DNA of 64,000 nt from Hippasteria phrygiana (lineage: Eukaryota; Echinodermata; Asteroidea; Valvatida; Goniasteridae): positions 620,001 through 684,000 of the forward strand of contig JAZGUH010000223.1 in the NCBI GenBank assembly GCA_037893225.1, in the 5' to 3' direction. The notes below the pieces were generated by a model that was not told where the DNA came from, did not search any database, and was given only the letters and a program-made list of their open reading frames with translations. Made by a program: the position numbers and the translations under genes. Below are positions 24,291 through 35,564 of the stretch, piece after piece; the stretch's first letter is position 1; each line of letters starts with the position of its first letter.

Positions 24291-25284
24291 AGACGTAGGA
24301 CCAATTTGGGCACGGATATAAAAATAGGTTACCAGCCCAAACTCCATGTGAATTTCATGCCAAGGAAACAACAGCCGAATACCAGTCACAAATAATAAAC
24401 GTCACATGGAAATTTCATTGGCGATCCTGCACGTGAGGAAGACTTTTCATGCTTAGGAAATGTTGTTCGATATTTTATAAAGGGCGCCCCCATATATAAT
24501 TTCTTCGTAAACACCACTGGAGGGCGCAGTTCGTGTTCCGTTGAGGTCCACTTTCATCACCGGGCGTCTGCTGTGAATACTCGAAAGGGATTTTTACCCC
24601 AAGTTAGATGGTTATCCAAAGTGATAATCTTTGGTTATCCAAAGCGATAATCTAGAACACCTGTACATGTCTTTAGTAGCGTTTAGGGCGTCTGTTCTTT
24701 GCTAACCTTTCTTCTCGTATTTCTGTTACCCCAATCCTAGTTCCCCCCCAGTTTTTCAATTCCATTTGAATTAATTTCTTCTTTGTTTTTTTAGCTCATT
24801 GTTGATACATCGTCTTAGCGTCTAAAAATCAAAACATCGTAAACACCGCAACACATTCGAATGAATGTGGAAAACATTTAAATAAGAGTAAACTGATAAC
24901 CCCAATGTCCAAGTATACAAACAATTAAATGAACCTAATGATTATAATTCATTGCCTTGTTGCTGCCCGCGTATTTCTTTCCTTCCTTGTGACCCCCAAG
25001 TGTTTATGTCCCTTCGTGAGACCTTTCTCGTTCCTGTTCCTTTATATTTTCGTTTATGATTTTCTTTTTGCGCCTTGGCCTATCACTTTATTGAGTACTT
25101 GTCCTGCTGTCTCCCTTTCTTCAATCCTTGCTGACATATACATTCCAATACCTTCTGACCCCACCTCCTCTCAGCTGTACTTATAATGTTCCTTCATGAC
25201 TTTCAGTTTCCATTCCTTGTGGTCCCGTCTATTCCTTATGACCCTGTCTGTCCTCGTGTTCCCGTCCTTTGTGTTTAAGATAGA

Positions 25285-25495
25285 CTAGTGGCGTATTAAA
25301 CTGGGTGAAATTTCTGGGGAGGGGGAACCTAGGGGTGGACACATTTTTCAAGGGGTACTGAAAGTAGCTGAACTGCGTGTATGCGGCTAATGTATAATTC
25401 TTTGTTCATTTCGAGATTTCAAATGGGGGGAACACAAAGGGGGGGTGCACGCATGTCAGCTAGGGGAAAGTCCCCCTCCCGTGGTTACGCCATTG
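25285..25495. mobile_element. Decayed hAT-like element with G-rich interior
   Basis: Left AGTGGCGTATTAA and right GGTTACGCCATTG are approximate inverse ends. G-rich (GGGGAGGGGGAACC, GGGGGGGTGC) and C-rich segments lie inside, as in the element at 690-899. Confidence 0.45.
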
Positions 25496-25825
25496 GATAA
25501 GAAATTTAAAGGTATTGAGCTTAAAGAAAATATTACATGTTAAAATGAAAATACTCCTGGATCATATAATTTAGTAAAACCTTTTCTTTTTCTGGTACTG
25601 TACGCTAATTGTTTTTCTTTTACGATGTTTTGTTTGTTTGAAGTATTCAAAGCTATGTAAATAAGAATTGATCTTTTAGACGACGGTTTTGTTTTCGCTA
25701 CCGAGCTGAAGAGTTATAACTTTGCAATCTTCAAGCGAAATAGAGCTTATTCTGTGGTCTACAATGTGATCACAGCTAGTGAAAACAGACACGCAATCTT
25801 TCATTCGTTCTCGCTTCCATTGTCC

Positions 25826-25852
25826 ATTAATTAATTAATTAATTAATTAATT
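25826..25852 (+). repeat. ATTA tetranucleotide microsatellite
   Basis: Uninterrupted ATTA repeat, about 27 bp. Confidence 0.9.
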
Positions 25853-25936
25853 TAAAAAAGTATACAATTCCACCATCGAGAGAAATTTTGCTCACTGTCC
25901 ACTGCTATAAAAACCAAGTTTGATGCCATTGTGCTA

Positions 25937-26079
25937 TACGCTCTAAAACGGATTGGTTGAAAACAACCAATATATTGGTAGGATTTGTAAATGTGTGTCC
26001 AACCAATCTAATTGGTTGGAGTGTTTTAACCAATATAGGGGCCTATTGGCTATTTCAACCAATCCGTTTTTAGAGTGTA
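25937..26079. mobile_element. CCAAT-rich inverted-repeat element (143 bp)
   Basis: Ends TACGCTCTAAAACGGATTGG and the inverse CCAATCCGTTTTTAGAGTGTA. Inside are about six more ATTGG/CCAAT words. Related pieces: 12435-12590 and the large element at 35565-36010. Confidence 0.75.
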
Positions 26080-26344
26080 GTGGTTTATTGATCAATTGGT
26101 TATTGGAGGCTGGTATGGTCAGAGTTTTCGTGAACAGACGAATTTTAACACTCCGCACTAAACTGAAGTTTGGAGAAAATCAGGTTTTTAGTTGAGCACT
26201 CTTTTATACAATCAAGACATTGCCTGCATTTATATCACATGTTGACCACATTGTAACACTCTGTGAAAGTTCAATTCTCAATTTATGAAAATGTATCGGC
26301 AATTGATCAACAGACCGCTTAATTACAGAGTGGTATTACTTAAG

Positions 26345-26765
26345 AAATGTGTCTCTTCGTGAAAACTAAAAAACGAGAAAATTGCTTCCCTCACGCGTCA
26401 CGGCATGTCAATGATCTGTTTGTGAAAATCCAAAGTCTATTTCCTGACATTTATACCCTTCACAGCACTGCTGTATATACCACGCATTCCAGTTTGTCTC
26501 TTTCTGAAAACTTCAGTACTTTTCGTGAAAACCTAAAATTCGTGTCTTGGCAGTTTTGCCCTTTACAGCCCTATTATATTAATTCGTCTCTTTGCGGAAA
26601 CTCAAAGGCGAGTAAAGGGTTTGTTTGCCCATCTGATCGTGTCAATCGTCTTTTCGTGAAACCCCAAATCTATTTTCTATTTTACCCTTGACTGGCAGAT
26701 CGTACGGACGGAATTAGAATTGTCTCTTCGTGAAAACTAAAAAATATGTTTTTTTTGCCCTTCAT
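26345..26765 (+). repeat. Degenerate tandem repeat with CTTCGTGAAAAC units
   Basis: Recurring module of GTCTCTTCGTGAAAACTAAA followed after 20-40 nt by TTTTGCCCTT or TTTACCCTT, seen starting near 26349, 26415, 26515, 26586, 26650 and 26723. The 114-codon open frame across part of it is an effect of the repeat. Confidence 0.6.
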
Positions 26766-27204
26766 AATTACTGAAAGTGAGTTGTTACTAACGATGAATT
26801 TAATCGATTTCATTCACAAAAAGATAATTAACAATTATGAATGCATGGCTTTTACATTACGTTGGGTAGGTTGGCCTAGCGAGCAATTTGTCACCGTCGT
26901 GTTTATTTGGTTATAATAATTATATAGTCCAGTACACAGTCCAAAAGTAAAACATTGTATTCAAATGTACCACTTATTTGACACATATTAATTTCGCATC
27001 CACTTCAATGTGGACAAATTATATGACTGTTCAGAGGGTTTATACAAAGATAAATGACTCTATTTCTGCTGATAAATACAGCTGATATTATTATTGGGGA
27101 GGAGTTATACATCACCCCACAAGATCCATCGAATCACGACAGGGATATTGCATGAAAGCGTTATGAGGTAAACAGATCACGAACTTAAATTTGTTGGTAT
27201 GTGA

Positions 27205-27210
27205 TATACA
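27205..27210 (+). promoter_or_regulatory. Weak TATA-like element before the lectin
   Basis: TATACA about 43 nt upstream of the lectin start codon. If used, the 5' UTR would be only about 10-15 nt, so a more distal start (for example TTATACAT near 27105) is equally possible. Confidence 0.2.
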
Positions 27211-27247
27211 GTCTCATATTTGACTCCACCGTTACACCTTCAGCAAC

Positions 27248-27730
27248 ATGTCTTTCTGGCGAGTTTCCTTCATGTTTTGCATTGCCGTGGGGCTAGGCCG
27301 GGCCGAATTGGAGTGCCAACCCCTGTGGACTCGCTTCGGTGGTCACTGCTACCGTTTCTTTGGCCACAATATGGGGTGGCAGGAGGCTGAGGACCACTGC
27401 CAGCATTTCTTCACCCGCTACGGCCAGGGTCATCTCGCCTCGGTCCACAGCGAAGATGAGAATGACCTTCTGCTGGCGATGTGGAAGACATCCAGATCCC
27501 AGTGCGATGAAGGCATACATCTGTGGCTAGGGGCTACCAGAGTGGGCGCGGCTTTTACATGGGCCGACGGGACGGAGTTTGAGTACAGCCAGTTGAGATC
27601 AACCGAACTTAGCAACCTGGGGGGCACGCAGAATTGCATGATTTGCTCCAACAACGAAGAGGGCTGGAATGATGTATCCTGCGATATTCATCCTAACCTC
27701 CCACACGTCTGCAAAGTACCTACGGCATAA
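27248..27730 (+). CDS. Secreted C-type lectin (single CRD, echinoderm type)
   Basis: Complete intronless 160-aa frame with a signal peptide (residues 1-19; basic Arg5, hydrophobic VSFMFCIAVGLG, likely cut after GRA) and one long-form C-type lectin domain (about 23-156). Cys23/Cys34 form the extra N-terminal bridge (CQPLWTRFGGHCYRFF), then WQEAEDHC (Cys51), HLASVHSEDEN, WLGA at 93-96, FTWADGT, paired Cys in NCMIC (130/133), WND at 140-142, Cys145 and the closing HVCK (Cys155). The family binds sugars with calcium and works in innate recognition or clotting of coelomic fluid. The usual EPN or QPD triplet is absent; that loop reads RSTELSNLGGTQ, so calcium site 2 is incomplete although WND remains. 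Cys86 is an odd extra cysteine and could link dimers. Echinoidin-like and GalNAc-specific sea-star lectins are the closest type I recognise; ligand unknown. Confidence 0.88.
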   Translation: MSFWRVSFMFCIAVGLGRAELECQPLWTRFGGHCYRFFGHNMGWQEAEDHCQHFFTRYGQGHLASVHSEDENDLLLAMWKTSRSQCDEGIHLWLGATRVGAAFTWADGTEFEYSQLRSTELSNLGGTQNCMICSNNEEGWNDVSCDIHPNLPHVCKVPTA

Positions 27731-28165
27731 CTGCTACCCTCCTCGACAAACAAAGCTAGCCACATACTTTTGAAAACCCGTTTGCCATTGTTTGTTTTTA
27801 ATACAAAGCATGATTATACCGAATGTTTACAGAACTCGTCCAGACATACACGGACAGAGTAAAACAATTACGGACTTCCTGAATGAACAACTCATCTGTA
27901 GATCAAACAAGGCGGTACGGGTTACCCGAAGGCGAAGAATCCCGCACAAGGGATGGTAATCACTTCTTCACGAACCGTATTTTCTGTGCAGTCCAATCAA
28001 GTCCGGAGTCCTGGAACGTACCCTGTTTGTAACAAAAAGTTTACCGCTACAGCAGTACGCACGTTTTCTAAAACTGGCAAGGAAGGGACTCTCATTTTGA
28101 TGCAACCCATAATAGGGCCTTCACTGTTCGCACTGAGTTGAAGCCGCTGTCCGCTATATTACCAC

Positions 28166-28172
28166 TATAAAA
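28166..28172 (+). promoter_or_regulatory. TATAAAA box
   Basis: Consensus TATAAAA followed after about 30 nt by TTTGTCACC, an acceptable initiator, and after about 70 nt by AAAATGG (ATG at 28239). The spacing fits a compact RNA polymerase II promoter with a short 5' UTR. Confidence 0.3.
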
Positions 28173-28238
28173 TTAATACATTTCCAACTTTGTCACCAGG
28201 GACTTTCATCCTCGTTTTCCATAGAAATTCGTGGCAAA

Positions 28239-28315
28239 ATGGGAGTGGTAATGTGGCGGCTGCTGGCTTCAGTTGCTTGTACAGCGTGCATTGGCCAATG
28301 GGCTATACAGTTTAT
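28239..28315 (+). CDS. Candidate first exon encoding a signal peptide (unproven)
   Basis: From the ATG behind the TATA box the frame reads MGVVMWRLLASVACTACIGQ and continues WAIQF before meeting a stop within a few codons. This has the shape of a secretory signal (Arg after a short N-region, then Leu/Ala/Val core). To be a gene it needs a splice donor before the stop; the only GT near the end (TTTAT|GTAGTG) is weak. It could be the start of a secreted-protein gene next to the lectin, a dead gene fragment, or chance. I do not recognise a family. Confidence 0.15.
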
Positions 28316-29225
28316 GTAGTGATCAGTGATGCAACCGGAGAGTATGAAGTCGCCTTTAAGAAGCTTGAATCGATTCCGGGACACAATACATTGTATACTA
28401 ACTTGTTCACTTAAATGCTGAGTTATGTGTGATCCTACACGTGTGATATTTCTTGGAGCGGTCGCCTGTAGTGGGGACAATACAGTCTACAAGTCTTGCG
28501 AATTCATGATCGTTTTGATCACTTTATATGTGAACGTTTTAGTACCAAACACTGTCTAGTCTAGCGACAGACACATGCAGTCTGCCTTATTTTACCATCT
28601 CGGCTCAGTTTAGAAAACAAAATACTTGTGTAGCTTCTGTGGGGGTGCCGAAGTACCGTATTAAATCTCGCCAAATCGCATTGAATGTTGAGGTCAACTT
28701 GCACACTCTATTGAATACTCTTAATGTACTCTCAAAAGTTTTAAATCAAGTTGTGTCATTTTACCCGTTAGATATATCATTAAAAAGATTGATTATAACT
28801 TGTGAATTTGTGTGAATTCACAATCAACCATAATTATTTTTTATGGAATCCAAAGTAGCGCCTTGTGATTTCAGCGTGTCAATGCTATTGGGAAGAAACC
28901 TAACTTTTCGTAACTATTGAAAGTTCTTGCAAGTTTGTTTTTTGAATCACATTCAATAACACCACCTTGTTTTAATGTGCAACTTAATTTCATATTTACA
29001 ATAATTAATTGGATAAAATTCGTAATTCATACGAACAGTGAAATAAAACGCAGTAAAGCAATAATTTCGGAAGAATCTATATTTACATGTTCTGCAGACT
29101 GCATCATGCAGGTTAATTATCACAATCCTTTACAGCAATTAATACCAAGATTATAAAGTCCTCGTTGGAACATATATGTGGGGGTTCAAAATGAATAAAA
29201 GGTTTGGCTTACCGTGGACTTAATA

Positions 29226-29412
29226 CTATTCATCAGATGGAATTTGCGTCCGGGTGATGTAAATTCAATATGTATACTCAGTGTTGTCCAGAGAGATTAT
29301 TTGAAGAAAAACAATCTCTCGGGACAACACTGTTTTTGAAATAAGTCGGTGAAGAGCAAACCCCATATATTGAATTTACATCACCCCGATGCAAATTCCA
29401 TCTTATGAATAG
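29226..29412. mobile_element. Compound palindrome: 45-bp outer arms and an inner hairpin
   Basis: Outer arms CTATTCATCAGATGGAATTT... (29226-29270) and its inverse (29368-29412) are about 90% complementary. Between them sits a second stem, CAGTGTTGTCC plus AGAGAGATT against AATCTCTCGGGACAACACTG (about 29280-29334). The inner stem sequence AATCTCTCGGGACAACACTG recurs at 29560-29580 at the end of the SINE. Confidence 0.75.
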
Positions 29413-29460
29413 TTTGGTTGCGGTACCCGCCGCTATATCAGATTCGAACCAGCCAACCGA

Positions 29461-29600
29461 CTCCGGCAAGCTCGGTGGTCGAGTGCTAAGATGTCTGCAC
29501 TAGAAAACAGGAGGTCGTGGGTTCGAATCCCACCCGAGTGATTTTCTTTCCCCCCAAATAATCTCTCGGGACAACACTGAGTATTGTGTTTATAAAATAC
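29461..29600 (+). mobile_element. tRNA-derived SINE, family B, copy 1
   Basis: tRNA-like head: box A-like TGGTCGAGTGCTAAGA and perfect box B GGTTCGAATCC, with short complementary ends CTCGG / CCGAG. The tail contains ATCTCTCGGGACAACACTGA. It has no clean cloverleaf with an anticodon loop and is therefore a SINE head and not a working tRNA gene. Related: 34705-34815 and, reversed, 41971-42056. Confidence 0.65.
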
Positions 29601-29611
29601 GTCCGTGAAGG

Positions 29612-29758
29612 TGAACAAAGAAAACTGGCAGGAGCGGGATTCGGACCTGCGACCTCCGGAATACCGTACCGGCGCTGTGAGCTATCTTGCCCTATGTTGG
29701 CTGTCTCCCAAATTGTAAGTATCTTTGTTCGGCGGTTTTAGTCAGAAGTCATAAACCC
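29612..29758 (-). mobile_element. tRNA-derived SINE, family A, copy 1
   Basis: On the minus strand: CGAACAAAGATACTTACAAT leader, GGGCAAGATAGCTCACAGCG box A region, GGTCGCAGGTCCGAATCCCG box B region, CTCCTGCCAGTTTTCTTTGTTC end. The outer GAACAAAG and CTTTGTTC words form an inverse pair. Directly abuts the family B copy, tail to tail. Confidence 0.7.
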
Positions 29759-29821
29759 ATGACTTATTAAGTAACAAAGGTAATTAGACCGACCGACAAC
29801 CCTCAAGGTCATAATTATGAT

Positions 29822-29989
29822 GCACGATATGTGGCAGAGGAACCCCCCTCTTTTGTGTTGGTCATTGTGTTCCCGGAATCTCAGGAATTCTTTTGAGATG
29901 TCTACGGGGGATGTGTTAGGTAACAATAGTCTGGAGAATGTATAGGGTATAGGTACAAAAGGAGGGTACCCCTCTGCCCCATATCGTGC
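29822..29989 (+). mobile_element. Short inverted-repeat element, copy 2 (GCACGATATGGGGCA family)
   Basis: Ends GCACGATATGTGGCAGAGG and inverse CCTCTGCCCCATATCGTGC. Shares its interior with 2466-2638; this copy has the better ends. Confidence 0.75.
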
Positions 29990-30101
29990 TGGGTATACTC
30001 AAGGTGGTCAAAGATGCCTGTCCTCGGAGGAAAAGATGTCTCCACCAATATTTAGTCAGCCGTCAGAGCAGATGAATCAATTGACTGTGTAACCCCGGTG
30101 T

Positions 30102-30440
30102 CATATGAAAATCGGACTCCTATGAAAATCAGACTCCTTTTCCCTATTATTGGTTAAACCCTCTCCTAATTATCTTCAAAGGCATGTGAAATACTACCAA
30201 TGAGCCCGTATTTCATAAAGTCTCTGAAATTCACGCTACACCAGACAAAACTAAATAAATCTCAACCAATCACCATTTAAGTGCGTGCCGGTTTCACATG
30301 AATATCCGACTCCCATGAAAATCGGACTCCTTCTCCCTATTACTGGTTAAACCCTCCCACGTGACTGGCCACTCTCCTCATTATCTTAGGCATGCGCAAC
30401 ACTACAAATGAGCCCGTATTTCATAGTGACTGAAATTCAT
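30102..30440 (+). repeat. Local tandem duplication, two ~140-bp units
   Basis: Unit 1 (about 30102-30235) and unit 2 (about 30296-30440) share ATGAAAATCGGACTCC, CCCTATTA-TGGTTAAACCCT, and ATGAGCCCGTATTTCATA in order, separated by about 60 bp. Confidence 0.65.
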
Positions 30441-31473
30441 GCTATGACTTATGGCCACTATGGCGACACAACAACAATGGCGGATCACCGGACAAGGGAT
30501 CGACTGGATTAGGGGGGATTTGCGGCCACTTATGTTTTACTAGGCAGGTAGAAGAGAAAACAAAGTCATTCGTAAGCAGGTCGATTAAGCGGATGGAAGA
30601 GGGGGCGCTTGTACATTTAGCAGGACATGTTACGGACAGCTGGCATTGTCCGCAATAAAGTCTTGTAATGATCCCGTGGCTAGCGGTGTGCGGGCCCCGT
30701 CAGACGAGGCCCGCTAGACGTGAACGCTGAAGCCCTGTCATAACCCCCTTAAACCCCGTACCTCATGAACCACTTCGACAGCCTTACTTTTAACTGCTCG
30801 TGAGATTCTTGCTTCCAAGGTTCCCAATAATGTAGGAGTTGAGCCGGCCAGGCGTCGCCATCAACACGTCACCGGGTACGGGGTCATTCTGCATTGATAC
30901 TTAAATGTAGCCCACCTGTATTGCAAAATCACCACCGCCAATCAACAAATAAAATGTGACAAAATTTGCGACAGTCATCGGCTTCAATTGTTCCTGGTGC
31001 TGTTTCAAAAGCCCTAAGCTCCCTCATGCATATACAATTATTTTGGATTTGCTTGACAGCTTTAGGTTAAATTGAGAATTTGTTTGCAGGACTGCGGTGT
31101 ATGTAAATTTTCCACCGCAGCTGTAACTCTCTTTACGTGAATAAAGAACTGGATATTGGAAATTCCAATTCAAAAATGTGTAAAGCAGGGGGTATTCATT
31201 CATGTACTACCAGGCCCAAGCTCGTCCCCAGTGTCCACTTTCATCATCGTTCTCAATAGAAGGCCCTGGATAGGAAGATACTTCGCCTGATTCTGATTAA
31301 TTACCATAACAACAAGCTCATAATTTGCAAAAATCACCCGAAATGACTCTATGAATGAAAATGTAAAAAAAATAAAAAATAAGACTCCTAAAAAATGTCC
31401 TATAATACTAAAACATGAATCATAATTTCCCCGCTTTTAAACGCTCTCCCAACCTCCGTTTTCGTCATGCCCA

Positions 31474-31493
31474 CCCCCCCCCCCCCCCCCCCC
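31474..31493 (+). repeat. Poly-C tract
   Basis: Twenty consecutive C; preceded by ATGCCCA. Confidence 0.9.
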
Positions 31494-32134
31494 GAACTGA
31501 CATGCATTCAGCCTGGAATATTACGACGATATACCTGTAATGCATGGATTCTACACCACCTATAGTTTGGTACCCTGCATCAACTTTACGGCAACACACA
31601 CACTATCTCGCATTACCAGACTATACTACACAGAACACATCGCCTGTGATGCAACTAATTATAATATCCAAAGGAAGAGAGCGGCTAGTGGTAGAATACT
31701 GCTCGGTTGCCACAGGGACGAGGTTGCTACCGTCTCCCGTACGCTCAAGTCGGTGGACTAACATACTCTCAGTCCATACAATTAGTCTTTAAAACAAATA
31801 TCATTTGTATAGCTATTGAGTTGAAAAGCTTTTTGAAGTTGCTGTATCAAATCAGTTTTACTTAAACACTTCGGCTTGTCAGTGAATGAGTAGAGACAAG
31901 AATAACCGTATGCCAACTTCCGGGTGGATCCCAATTTTTCCTTTGCGAGGGCGCCCTGTATATAGACGGATCCGCCATTAATACTGGAGGAGTGATCCTG
32001 CTTTTCAACCGGATTAGCTTGATGCAAAAACACGTAAAACCCCAGACTGTGAAATGTAAGGCATTGTGGGGGCCAAATCGGTGGGAGCCGTTAAGTTTGT
32101 GTGTAGGACACCGTGTAATCAATTCATCATCCCC

Positions 32135-32135
<1 letters not shown>

Positions 32136-32164
<29 letters not shown>
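32136..32164 (+). repeat. Poly-C tract (longest in the window)
   Basis: Twenty-nine consecutive C, the longest homopolymer of the window. The 150-codon minus-strand frame through it is low complexity. Confidence 0.9.
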
Positions 32165-32165
<1 letters not shown>

Positions 32166-32199
32166 GCTACAAATCTGATTCCGACACACAGGTAGGGCT

Positions 32200-33100
32200 C
32201 TCCTACCCCATCCATCTTCCGTTGTATGACGCGTGCGTGTAAGGCCATTGTCCCGGGCAAGACTATTTGGAGCCGGCCGTGGTCAGGCGTCAAACGCTGT
32301 AAGTTGTCCCCCATTGTCGCGGCAATTGCTCCCTCAGTTTACGGACACAATGGCTGACGTTCTCCACCGGTAATATTTCATTGGAAACCTTCCAATGACA
32401 TATAACAGGAGAGGCTGTATGACAAGGCTAAGAATAAAATGCCTACCAAAAAAAGCGGGATATTTAGGAGATGTCAGCTATGTGACGATTCCTATTATAT
32501 GAAATCATTAAAACTTCAATTTCTGTTCCCGACGCCAAAATCGGAATGACACTGAATGGAGCGTTGGAAAAAGTATTCAGAGGGTTATTATAAGTGATTA
32601 AGAGCTATACTTCCCCTAATTTTCTAACTCTTCAACGGGCCTTACGGAGGAATCGGAACAAGTGTTTCTAACATTTCGGCAAACTGATGGGAGGAAATTT
32701 AGACCAATAGCGTCAGGTTTGACAAGAAAGAAGAATCCATGCAAGAATAGCGGTCGGTTAGTTATACGGTCGGTAGATGAACGCGACGCGTTCTCGCTAA
32801 AAGCACATTCAGAAAAAACGACCAGTAAATGGAAATGACGATGAACTCCTCCGGCGCCAAAACAAATTTGAATTTCACTGTAAATTCGACAAAGAATTCA
32901 CGTATCTCTTGCCACTTGAACGGGATAAGGAGTTATGGGATACAAAAACCCGAAAACAAGTTTAAATCTACGTTGTTTCCCCGTGCTTGGTGTGCAGTCC
33001 TGTGACTGAGTATTAACTTGAGTTCATAATAATGGACCCATGCGATAGATATCCACTCCAACTTGTTTTCACTCGCATAACCTTGCCTCGCTTTACATGC
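32200..33100. other. Unique intergenic stretch
   Basis: No gene or repeat family recognised. Some CpG-bearing segments and AT cores (GGGATATTTAGGAG, CCTAATTTTCTAAC) make part of it a weak regulatory candidate. Confidence 0.25.
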
Positions 33101-33404
33101 GTGATCCCAAATGCTGGATTTCAATTGACGTAAAAAGAAGTCGATGGTTTCAAATTCGTTTAAAATTGTTTTTAAATAATTTGGTCATGCAAGGGTGTTA
33201 TTTTGTGTTTGTAAAGAGAAAGAACTCGTTCTTAAAAGAACATAATAACGTTATTTTTTCCAAAATAACCTATCAACATGTTTTTTAATAATGTTGGGCA
33301 GAAATGGATTCCAAACGACCTATTTAAGATTGTTTTCTATTCACATTGCTATGGTAACACCCTTATCACATGCTTTTCTTCATGACTATGAAATGCGCAT
33401 TTAA

Positions 33405-33418
33405 CCCCCCCCCCCCCC
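33405..33418 (+). repeat. Poly-C tract
   Basis: Fourteen C following TTTAA. Confidence 0.9.
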
Positions 33419-33609
33419 ATTTTGTTTTTGAAACACCCTCTCTAAAATATCTACAAAGGTCCTGGAAATTGAAAGTAACATTCATGTCATACAACAAATC
33501 TTATGGCATTGTCCCTTTATGGTTTTTAAGGATTCCATGTTGATGTGTCCAAATTTATAAAACAGATCAGGCTGAGGGGCCCTCCGAGAATAATAACTCC
33601 CAGAAAGCA

Positions 33610-34160
33610 ACACGCGGCATGTCAGATCAAAGCATCGCGGCAGGGGGTAGTTGCATGAACGCACCGGTATATGGTAGGTATAGTTCTTCTCCGCGATGAT
33701 CTGCTAAGAGGATAGACCTTTGATTCCCCGAGTGAGCCCCCTGTCTTTAACCCGTATCCACTGGCAAAAAAGATCTCGGATGACAGGCTCTGGATTGTCC
33801 ACCAAAACCGCCGACCGCTCGCACGACTCACGGGTCGCGCGATATCGCATGACTCAGCTCGCCACGCGCGTGAATTCGCGGGCAAGAAATTGCCATCTCC
33901 ATAAGTGCTCTAAAACAAAAACTGAACGCCCGCCATTCCACCCTATTTTGGCAGATACCGGCTGCCGTGAGAGCCGTTAATACGTCCGTAGCTCTAGGGT
34001 TGCCTGTCGTCGTGCAATCTCCCTCCTTTTCCCCGTCATTTTGTCGGGCTCCTTAAGTGCGATGCGGAATCAATCTGGCTGATTGGAGAAGCGTCGTTAC
34101 TTGGGCTCATCTCGCGTTATCGATATTTGATGGGTTTCTTGTCTTCTCACTGTCATCCCC
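33610..34160. promoter_or_regulatory. Unique block, candidate cis-regulatory module
   Basis: CpG-bearing, repeat-free; contains GCGGAATCAATCTGGCTGATTGG, CGCGTTATCGATATTTGATGG and ACCGCCGACCGCTCGC-type stretches. Overlapping short frames on both strands show no domain. Confidence 0.3.
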
Positions 34161-34517
34161 TTAGTAGTGTTTTTAAATTGACTATTTCCCTCCTGTGCTT
34201 CCCTTTCCCCTTGGCTGTAAGACACCATTCCCTTTTTAGATCTTTATTGTTTTTCTTACAGAACAAAATGTGTAGGCCCCCCTAGCCATATTAAACACAT
34301 CGCTCAAAAACAGCCGCGAAATTTCCCATCGGACTGTTTATAATGGACTGGCTTGAAAAATATAGTTTCTCCCTGTTTTGTCAAGATATTAAAACAATTG
34401 TAGCATGTCAAGCTTTATTAAAGTTGTTATTAATGACTTAAATTTTCAAGTTTTATTGATTTTAAGTATAAAATGAAAAACTACAAGCACTTATTTCATA
34501 TATACAGAGGCAAACCT

Positions 34518-34593
34518 CCGAACCGAACCGAACCGAACCGAACCGAACCGAACCTAACCGAACCGAACCGAACCGAACCGAACCGAACCGAAC
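34518..34593 (+). repeat. CCGAA pentanucleotide microsatellite
   Basis: About fifteen CCGAA units with one CCTAA variant. In one frame it reads as a Thr-Glu-Pro-Asn repeat, which explains the short frame there. Confidence 0.95.
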
Positions 34594-34704
34594 TCAGTAG
34601 GATATCCACGGGGAATAATTACAATAGTATTATGATGCATGTTGGAAAAAGCTCTATTAAGCGAAATGGCGCCACCACCGTCAGAGATATTTAAAACATC
34701 TGCA

Positions 34705-34815
34705 CTGAGCGTGGTTAAGACGTCTGCACCAGTAAACAGAAGGTTGTAGGTTTTAATCCGCCCGAGTATTCTTCCTCACAGTCTCTCGGAAAGCACTGAG
34801 CATACAGTGCTTCAT
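34705..34815 (+). mobile_element. tRNA-derived SINE, family B, copy 2 (degraded)
   Basis: GTGGTTAAGACGTCTGCAC, ACAGAAGGTTGTAGG with decayed box B (TTTTAATCC), and tail CACAGTCTCTCGGAAAGCAC. Same order as 29461-29600. Confidence 0.55.
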
Positions 34816-35564
34816 ACTGTCTTCGAATTTACTCCTGGATAGATTCGTTTCGAGAAATACTAGGAGGTAATTTTAACATTTTTAATGTTAATGACATTTG
34901 CATATTCATGAGACAAAGCGTCAACAAAGGTACGTCAGCATTGTCTTCGTGGCTTTGTGTATACATGAGTAGGTTCATTGTTTGGCTTTGTCGGTGTGTT
35001 ATTTCTCAGGACTCAATTCTTTTTTCATTTATTATTTTGCAGGAATTAAAAGACAGTAGAAAGGATTTAGGGCCTACACTATTACAAAAGCTTACACAAT
35101 TAAAAGTAATCATCAATGCAAAGGAAAACAGAATACATATAAAATAGCACAATCAAAAACACTAAATTAAAATAAAGACAAGAACCTTGTGCCTATATAC
35201 ATGCACAAAAAATAAGCAGAACAATTCACGCCCCTGGAGGATTGCTAACAAGTAAACCAAATCAATATATTGTAGCTCTCCTATAGCCTGACTGAAAATC
35301 AAATACATTTTGAAAGCCACCATACAGCATTAAAAATACATTTAAATGGCACTATTGCACTGAATACAATAATTAGAAAAAAAACTAAAACACCACACAC
35401 CCAGAAAGCAAACATCCACACAGAGCAAATTGACTTTAGACCAACCCCCATCCCCTTTTTGAAAGTGGTTCTATATATTTCTACGCAAAATAACTAAGAA
35501 TTACCTTCCAATGAAAACCAGCATTTAGATCATGTTTCCAGTTTTAAATGGTTATAAATACATG

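Noticed and set aside
29471..29540. Genuine tRNA gene
   Set aside because: Box A and B are present, but no proper anticodon stem-loop, and related diverged copies exist; it is a SINE head.
31862..32314. 150-codon minus-strand frame
   Set aside because: Depends on the 29-bp poly-C run; low-complexity Gly stretch, no domain.
34518..34593. Telomere-like or CRISPR-like array
   Set aside because: Simple CCGAA microsatellite without spacers; no CRISPR array exists in this animal-type window.
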